Source: Streptococcaceae bacterium (GTDB lineage: Bacteria > Bacillota > Bacilli > Lactobacillales > Streptococcaceae). Taken from it: a stretch of 8,257 bases of DNA. The number at the start of each line of letters is the position of its first letter. Within the stretch, counting starts at the first letter, position 1. A program made the position numbers and the translations under genes. The notes beneath the pieces were generated by a model that was not told the DNA's origin, did no database searches, and saw only the letters and a list, made by a program, of their open reading frames with translations. Shown piece after piece: positions 1-4,146 of this stretch. The DNA lies in the NCBI GenBank assembly GCA_031259195.1, contig JAIRLR010000084.1, positions 1 to 8,257 of the forward strand. Reading direction: 5' to 3'.

Positions 1-116
1 TTGCACAATTTGAGGCAAAAAACGCAGGAATAGTGGTGCTATTTCGAGGCTTTTTAACGAAAAAGTGTGAAAAAAGAGCCAAAATTATTCATCATTTTGA
101 GATCTTGGACAGGTTC
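1..116 (-). repeat. Truncated copy of the MITE-like repeat, inverted relative to the complete copy at 300-460
   Basis: Positions 17-49 are an exact 33-nt inverted match to 367-399. Similarity continues more loosely on both sides: tracts resembling 400-411 lie left of it, and an AACGAAAAAGTGTG stretch resembles the reverse complement of about 350-366. The right end is ACAGGTTC at 109-116, a diverged form of the family terminus ACAGGCTC. The left end lies outside the window. No coding frame is credible here. The two copies face each other about 320 nt apart, so they could form a long cruciform or mediate inversion (inference). Confidence 0.75.
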
Positions 117-119
117 TTA

Positions 120-150
120 AAGCCTGTTAACTTATCTCTCTATTGATGAA
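120..150 (+). repeat. Repeat terminus fragment (AGCCTGTTAACTT end)
   Basis: This fragment abuts the previous copy. It begins AGCCTGTTAACTT, the terminus shared by at least six sites in the window, and continues to CTATTGATGAA at 140-150. The same pair of blocks, 13 and 11 nt separated by six variable bases, recurs on the minus strand in the yacL leader (2545-2575). The two are therefore copies of one subfamily rather than of the 161-bp element. Confidence 0.65.
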
Positions 151-159
151 TTGCGTTTA

Positions 160-240
160 CCAAGTTTGTAATCAAGCAAAGCTTGAAACAAATCGTTAGA
201 ACTTGACAGGTTTTTTGACGATGTATCAGGAAAAAAGAAG
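160..240 (+). repeat. Second dispersed repeat family, copy matching the window's right end
   Basis: Positions 165-193 match 8225-8253 exactly over 29 nt in inverted orientation. Similarity continues through GACAGGTTTTTTGACGA, present here and as its reverse complement at 8197-8213, then fades after about 238. Inside lies CAAGCAAAGCTTG (173-185), whose exact reverse complement stands at 276-288, so the block 173-288 is itself bounded by a 13-nt inverted pair. No protein is supported. The element is probably a decayed insertion-sequence flank (inference). Confidence 0.65.
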
Positions 241-299
241 ACGAACCAAGTAGATACATCTTGCCTAAACTCTGCCAAGCTTTGCTTGCCAATCGTTAA

Positions 300-460
300 G
301 AGCCTGTTAACTTGTCTCCAGAATTGCGCAATTTTGATTAATTTTTGACACTTTTTTGTCAAAAAACCTCGAAATAGCACCACTATTCCTGCGTTTTTTT
401 CCGCAAATTGCCTAAAAATTAATCAAAAATTCCATTAATAGCGAGATCGTTAACAGGCTC
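300..460. mobile_element. Complete MITE-like element, 161 bp
   Basis: The ends are perfect 12-nt inverted repeats, GAGCCTGTTAAC (300-311) and GTTAACAGGCTC (449-460). They are flanked by direct TAA at 297-299 and 461-463, which fits a 3-bp target duplication. The interior is AT-rich and non-coding. It holds the palindrome AATTGCGCAATT and a TTTTTGACA/TGTCAAAAA hairpin (342-350/357-365). A TNA-type 3-bp duplication is known for some IS5-family groups, so a non-autonomous derivative moved by such a transposase is plausible. No transposase is present, and the family assignment is inference. Confidence 0.7.
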
Positions 461-486
461 TAAGGCAATTCGCAAATTCTCATACA

Positions 487-511
487 TCTAGTTTCTTAAA
501 GGAGGTCTATT
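487..511 (+). repeat. Insertion-sequence end-like fragment
   Basis: TCTAGTTTC...AGGTCTATT here resembles the reverse complement of 8139-8161, which reads TCTAGTTTCGCAAGAGGTCTATT. The two differ mainly over five to seven central bases. The motif AGACCTCTTGC(G/A)AAA recalls the termini of IS5-family elements; that is from memory and unchecked. The fragment supplies the AAAGGAGG string that looks like a ribosome binding site for the next open frame. Confidence 0.45.
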
Positions 512-664
512 GAAGAGTTGAAGCTAGATTTAACGGATAATCTGTTTTCACATAAAGTTGATGGAGTAATAAATTCAATTATTCAAATGAGCAAAAGTAC
601 TATTTCTGCCACCCTATTCTCCGGGTTTAAGCATGATGGATATGCGATCAAAGAGTCTATTTAA
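500..664 (+). pseudogene. Small unrecognised open frame, probably a 5'-truncated gene remnant
   Basis: The frame is open from just after a TAA at 497-499 to a TAA at 662-664. The first possible start is TTG at 518, giving 48 residues (LKLDLTDNLFSHKVDG... ending HDGYAIKESI). I do not recognise the product. Its composition looks protein-like, with charged, hydrophobic and glycine residues mixed. The frame begins inside an IS-end-like fragment and lacks an ATG, so a gene tail cut by insertion is likelier than a complete gene. AAAGGAGG lies 12 nt before the TTG, so a genuine small peptide cannot be excluded. It runs convergent to ispD with only 28 bp between the stops. Confidence 0.35.
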
Positions 665-692
665 AATCAAAGTGCTATATTTAGCTGATATT

Positions 693-1388
693 TTATTTTT
701 CATAGCCACGTCTCCTGAAAATTTCTTTGCCTATCTCTAGATCAAAAGGAGTTGTTATTTTAATATTTTCGTAACTGCCCATAACCATCTTGATAGTTTC
801 ATTAGGCAAAAATTTTTCCACTAAAGAAACATCATCTGTTCCCACAAAGCCTTCTTGGTAAGCTTTGCTTTGAACTTCCTTTAAAACATCAGCGTGAAAT
901 GCTTGTGGCGTTTGCGCTTGATATAAATTTTTTCGTGGAATGGTTGCTACAACATTTTCGCTATTATCGACTTGCTTAATTGTATCTTTAGTGAGGACTC
1001 CTAAAAGCGCAACTTTAGAGTTTTCCAGAGCTTGTTTTAACTTTGCTATTTCTTTGCTGGTAATAAAGGCGCGAGCGGCATCATGAATCATCACGAATTT
1101 CTCATCTTCCAACATTTGAGTTGCATTGTAAACAGAATCTTGTCGCTCTTTTCCACCTATGACAAATTCAACTTTATAATCGTCCAAGTCATTCAGCAAG
1201 ATGCGAAGTCTCCTTTCTTCACTTTTTTTGGTTACGATCAATATGCGTTTGCAATCCTGATCGTTTAAAAAAAGTTTCACAACACTTTTAATAATGGGGA
1301 CGCCACGGAATTTAATAAAAATTTTATTTTTATCCGCACTCATACGAGAGCCTTTGCCTGCCGCCAAAAGAATTAATGTGTATCTCAC
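693..1388 (-). CDS. ispD: 2-C-methyl-D-erythritol 4-phosphate cytidylyltransferase (IspD family)
   Basis: This cytosolic nucleotidyltransferase joins CTP and methylerythritol 4-phosphate to give CDP-methylerythritol, the third step of the MEP isoprenoid pathway. The 231 residues match the usual family length. Visible marks are the CTP-binding loop AAGKGSRM (9-16), GGKERQDSVYNA (78-89), HDAARAFI (102-109), QTPQAF (159-164), GTDD (183-186) and NIKITTPFDL (208-217). The start is GTG at 1386-1388. Its AAGGAG site (1396-1401) overlaps the last codons of yacL, whose stop lies 4 nt before the GTG, so the two genes are translationally tight. The yacL-ispD order is conserved in Bacillus-type genomes. 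Many Lactobacillales make isoprenoids by the mevalonate route, so the true substrate may differ; a TarI-like CDP-ribitol enzyme is the main alternative. Nothing downstream resembles ispF. Confidence 0.88.
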   Translation of the reverse strand: MRYTLILLAAGKGSRMSADKNKIFIKFRGVPIIKSVVKLFLNDQDCKRILIVTKKSEERRLRILLNDLDDYKVEFVIGGKERQDSVYNATQMLEDEKFVMIHDAARAFITSKEIAKLKQALENSKVALLGVLTKDTIKQVDNSENVVATIPRKNLYQAQTPQAFHADVLKEVQSKAYQEGFVGTDDVSLVEKFLPNETIKMVMGSYENIKITTPFDLEIGKEIFRRRGYEK

Positions 1389-1392
1389 TTAG

Positions 1393-2526
1393 TTACTCCT
1401 TATTTTTGATATCGGGAATTCCTCGACGAGCATGATTAGGGCGAGCAAAAATCATCCGACCAGCAGCTGTCTGCAATACGCTAGTGACCACAACTTTAAT
1501 TTCTTCATTCATAAAATGTTTACCATCTTCGACAACAATCATGGTCCCATCATCAAGATAAGCTACACCTTGCTCATGTTCTGATCCTTCTTTGACAACA
1601 GAAACTTTCATTGTTTCACCAGGAATGGCCACTGGTTTCACAGCATTGGCAAGTTCATTAATATTTAAAATAGGAATATTTTGAAATTCAGCTACTTTAT
1701 TGAGGTTATAATCATTGGTCACAACAACGCCGTCTAACATTTTCGCCAATTTTAAAAGTTTTGTATCGACCTCTTTGATACTTTCAAAATCTCCATCGTA
1801 CATCTCAAGTGTGATGTCATCCTCTTGTTGTAAAGAGTTCAAAATATCAAGTCCACGACGTCCGCGCACTCGCCTTAAACTATCTGCGCTATCTGCAATA
1901 TATTGCAGTTCAAATAGAACAAAATTCGGAATTAAAATTGTCCCTTCAAGAAAACCTGTTTTGACTATATCATAAATTCGACCATCGATAATTGTACTTG
2001 TATCTAAAATTTTAAATTTATGGTAATTTTCGCCAACTTTTCGTTCTAAAATCTCTCCTTCTCCTGGCTGATTTTCTTCAACTTTAATCTCTTTTTTTTT
2101 ATTAAATATTTTGAAAAATTCCTCGCGATGCGTTAGACCGATCCGAAAACCAATATAACTTGTCCCCACCATGATAATAATGGGCAGTGCACTATCTAAA
2201 ATGGGAATTTTTAATAGAAAAAGTGGTATCGAAATTAAACCTCCTACAAGAAGACCTAATCCCATACTAATTGTTATTGGTAAAATTATTTTTAAACTAA
2301 TTTTTAATAAATAATTATCTATTGTTTGAACAATGCGTTCGATCAAACCAGCAAAAAATAAAGAAAATAAAAAAAAGATAATTGCTCCGATACTGCCATT
2401 GGCAAACGAATTGTTTAATAAATGATTTTTCGTTTGTCCGGACAAATTCCAAAAAAATGGTAAGAAAAAATTTCCAAAACTTGCACCTAGGATGATCATT
2501 AAAAGCGTAATTCCTTTTCTTATCAT
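1393..2526 (-). CDS. yacL: YacL-type membrane PIN/TRAM domain protein
   Basis: The product is a membrane-anchored PIN-fold protein, probably a nuclease acting on RNA; its physiological role is poorly known. With my start it has 377 residues. Four hydrophobic segments (about 6-26, 45-62, 78-104 and 112-130) are followed by a charged linker. The PIN domain starts at KILDTSTIIDGRI and has acidic residues D175, E206, D254 and D272. A TRAM domain (about 302-362) and a basic tail end the protein. I chose ATG 2524-2526 (MIRKGIT...) because AAGGAG lies 8 nt upstream at 2535-2540 and because family members begin at the first membrane segment. An in-frame ATG at 2593-2595 would add 23 residues, but these are encoded by an inserted repeat end. 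It is transcribed with ispD from the promoter at 2625-2653. Confidence 0.92.
   Translation of the reverse strand: MIRKGITLLMIILGASFGNFFLPFFWNLSGQTKNHLLNNSFANGSIGAIIFFLFSLFFAGLIERIVQTIDNYLLKISLKIILPITISMGLGLLVGGLISIPLFLLKIPILDSALPIIIMVGTSYIGFRIGLTHREEFFKIFNKKKEIKVEENQPGEGEILERKVGENYHKFKILDTSTIIDGRIYDIVKTGFLEGTILIPNFVLFELQYIADSADSLRRVRGRRGLDILNSLQQEDDITLEMYDGDFESIKEVDTKLLKLAKMLDGVVVTNDYNLNKVAEFQNIPILNINELANAVKPVAIPGETMKVSVVKEGSEHEQGVAYLDDGTMIVVEDGKHFMNEEIKVVVTSVLQTAAGRMIFARPNHARRGIPDIKNKE
1396..1401 (-). promoter_or_regulatory. ispD ribosome binding site inside the yacL 3' end
   Basis: AAGGAG is formed by the last two sense codons of yacL (AAG GAG, Lys-Glu) and lies 7 nt before the ispD GTG. 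This site fixes the GTG start and couples translation of the two genes. Confidence 0.8.
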
Positions 2527-2534
2527 TCCATCAA

Positions 2535-2540
2535 CTCCTT
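2535..2540 (-). promoter_or_regulatory. yacL ribosome binding site (decides the start)
   Basis: AAGGAG is 8 nt upstream of the ATG at 2524-2526. No comparable site precedes the in-frame ATG at 2593-2595. Confidence 0.85.
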
Positions 2541-2544
2541 TCAT

Positions 2545-2577
2545 TTCATCAATAGCAAAACAAGTTAACAGGTTCTT
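2545..2577 (-). repeat. Repeat terminus inserted in the yacL leader
   Basis: On the minus strand this reads AGAACCTGTTAACTTGT and then CTATTGATGAA, the same two blocks as at 121-150 with six variable bases between them. It lies between the yacL promoter and its ribosome binding site, reaching to within 4 nt of the AAGGAG. It happens to keep the frame open, which makes the apparent 23-residue N-terminal extension. Confidence 0.65.
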
Positions 2578-2624
2578 GGATTTATAACTAATCATAATGA
2601 ATTAGCTTAAATAAAACTAAATTT

Positions 2625-2653
2625 ATTATAGAAGAAGGATATTTTATTCGCAA
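2625..2653 (-). promoter_or_regulatory. Sigma-70-type promoter for yacL-ispD
   Basis: TTGCGA (2648-2653) and TATAAT (2625-2630) are separated by 17 nt. The -35 box overlaps the last codons of tmcAL, whose stop is at 2644-2646. Transcription should start near 2618 and give a leader of about 90 nt that contains the repeat fragment. Confidence 0.7.
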
Positions 2654-3813
2654 TTTTGGGAAATATAAATCGGAATTCGGCCATAGTTTTGCTCAGGGAT
2701 TTTGCTGGAAGCCATTTGATAAATAGCATCAGCTTTTATTGTAGCTTCCATCCCGCTTTGCAAGCGGCCTACTTTTGAGACTAGCGAGATCGTGTCTTTC
2801 TTTCTTTTTAAAAACTCTCGACCTTGATCTGTAAAACCTAGGATATGAAAAGGCATTTCAGAATTTCTTTCTATTTCTTTATTTTTAAGATTAAGAAGAA
2901 CGTAGGTTAATAAACGTTGGATACGTGTGTAAGTGTAACGTTTCGTTTTTAATTTTTCGACTAAATCAATGAAGCTCTCAGCTTTTTTTATTTTTTCTTG
3001 CAAGCGATATTCGAAACCTTCGTTCATTTGATAAATTTGCGAAAGTTCAGAAATTTCAGCGCTAAGCACACGATATTTTAATAATGAAAAATAATCTTCC
3101 CAGCAAACTAAATTTTGTAAGGAAGTAAAAGTAGCATTAGGAACAAAACTTTTTGTTTTTTCTCTTTCGCCTACTAATAAGTTTTTGCGAATAGCTGTAG
3201 CGCTGGCAAATTCTTTAGATAACTCTTCTTCGTGAAAGTTATTGCCAATTCGTGGAATAGCAATAATCTTTATCGGTGCTTGATATTTTGCATTTTCACG
3301 CGCATAGGCAAGAGCCAAAAGATGATTAGGAGATGTAAAATCAAGCGGCATTGCGGGAAAAAAATGGCGATATATGGCAGTCATCTGTGTAGAAAAGCTT
3401 TGGCTTTTCTTTTTTGACTGTTGAAAGTATTCATCTATTTCGTTTTGTTTGGCAATCACCTGACGTCCAAAAGCTTCATAATCAATTTCTTTTTCTAAAG
3501 TAGCATCCGTGCCAAATACCAGAGCGTCTACTCCAAGCTTTTGTAAAAAGTAAATACTGCTCTTAGCAAAATAATCAGCAGACTGTACAGCAAACTCAAC
3601 CGGTAACTCAATCACCAGATCAACACCATTTAAAAGAGCGGCATTTGCTCTTTGCCATTTATTGATGACAGCAGGTTCGCCACGCTGCAAAAAATTTCCG
3701 CTCATAACAGCGATTGCAACATCTGTATCTGTCTTTTCTCGAGCTATTTGAGCATGATATCTATGTCCATTATGGAAAGGATTATACTCAACAATCAATC
3801 CAACACTTTTCAT
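2644..3813 (-). CDS. tmcAL: tRNA(Met) cytidine acetate ligase TmcAL (YlbM family)
   Basis: TmcAL activates acetate with ATP and transfers it to the wobble cytidine (C34) of elongator tRNA-Met, making N4-acetylcytidine, which guards AUG/AUA decoding. The 389 residues fit the family. The nucleotidyltransferase core is clear: VGLIVEYNPFHNGHRYH with HxGH-type residues H14-H17, SGNFLQRGEPAV (38-49), VIELP (67-71), SPNHLLALAYA (161-171) and SATAIRK (204-210). A less conserved C-terminal half follows. The start is the only reasonable ATG, at 3811-3813; its ribosome binding site is weak (GTGAGTAAAG region). The gene is divergent from the large kinase gene and is followed by the separate yacL promoter. 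Nothing looks broken. Confidence 0.93.
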   Translation of the reverse strand: MKSVGLIVEYNPFHNGHRYHAQIAREKTDTDVAIAVMSGNFLQRGEPAVINKWQRANAALLNGVDLVIELPVEFAVQSADYFAKSSIYFLQKLGVDALVFGTDATLEKEIDYEAFGRQVIAKQNEIDEYFQQSKKKSQSFSTQMTAIYRHFFPAMPLDFTSPNHLLALAYARENAKYQAPIKIIAIPRIGNNFHEEELSKEFASATAIRKNLLVGEREKTKSFVPNATFTSLQNLVCWEDYFSLLKYRVLSAEISELSQIYQMNEGFEYRLQEKIKKAESFIDLVEKLKTKRYTYTRIQRLLTYVLLNLKNKEIERNSEMPFHILGFTDQGREFLKRKKDTISLVSKVGRLQSGMEATIKADAIYQMASSKIPEQNYGRIPIYISQNCE

Positions 3814-3844
3814 TTGCTTTACTCACTAAAAGAAAATTTTTTTT

Positions 3845-3873
3845 GTAAATTGAAATAATAATTGGAATGTCAA
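3845..3873 (-). promoter_or_regulatory. Probable tmcAL promoter
   Basis: A consensus -35 TTGACA lies at 3868-3873 on the minus strand. At 17 nt spacing the -10 position holds ATTTAC (3845-3850), a poor box; neighbouring registers are no better. The leader would be about 25-30 nt. The -35 match is the main support. Confidence 0.45.
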
Positions 3874-4004
3874 TCTATAAAATTAATGTAGAAAATATTA
3901 CAAAATTGAAAGGTTGATAATGTAGATTTTAACAAGCTTAAGTAGTTATTGAGTAATTTTTTACCATTCCGTTTTTTAATTTTAAATCCATGATACGTTA
4001 ATAG

Positions 4005-4043
4005 TATGATATTTTTTCACACTAATTTTAGTATTATGGGGGA
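4005..4043 (+). promoter_or_regulatory. Possible -10 box and ribosome binding site of the lyase-kinase gene
   Basis: TATGAT at 4005-4010 could be a -10 box, but upstream there is only TTTAAA/TTAAAT and no good -35. GGGGGA at 4038-4043 is an imperfect ribosome binding site 10 nt before the ATG at 4054. The rest of the 3814-4053 gap is AT-rich. It holds no convincing operator, riboswitch or small gene. Confidence 0.35.
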
Positions 4044-4053
4044 TTTATAAAAA

Positions 4054-4146
4054 ATGGAAATTAAAAAGAAAAGTTTTCGTAGTTATTTTACAATATTTTT
4101 TGTTTTTATTATTGCTTTAATTCAGTTAAATTATCATGTATATGCT
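4054..4146 (+). other. Sec signal peptide of the lyase-kinase protein
   Basis: The basic N-region has KKK at 4-6 and R9. The hydrophobic core YFTIFFVFIIALIQL (11-25) is followed by a polar stretch ending VYA before ED, a good signal peptidase I site (-3 Val, -1 Ala) between residues 31 and 32. No lipobox cysteine and no LPxTG sorting signal is seen, so the mature protein should be released or held by its N-terminal modules. An uncleaved membrane anchor is the alternative. Confidence 0.85.

Noticed and set aside
342..365. TTTTTGACA/TGTCAAAAA hairpin as a terminator
   Set aside because: The stem is AT-rich and not followed by a T-tract on either strand; it is better seen as internal structure of the MITE.
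132..383. 83-codon minus-strand open frame
   Set aside because: It runs across the junctions of three different repeat elements and has no ribosome binding site; it is a by-product of repeat sequence.
1..499. CRISPR array
   Set aside because: The repeats differ in length and orientation and lack regular spacers.
1083..1975. Plus-strand open frames opposite ispD and yacL (1083-1268, 1715-1975)
   Set aside because: They lie wholly within strongly supported minus-strand genes and show no family features or start signals.
3232..3858. Plus-strand open frames opposite tmcAL (3232-3417, 3652-3858)
   Set aside because: Both are antisense shadows of tmcAL, without ribosome binding sites.
3867..3917. 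16-codon frame (MSIYKINVENITKLKG) upstream of the large gene, considered as a precursor peptide
   Set aside because: It has no ribosome binding site, no Ser/Thr/Cys-rich core and no leader-like features.
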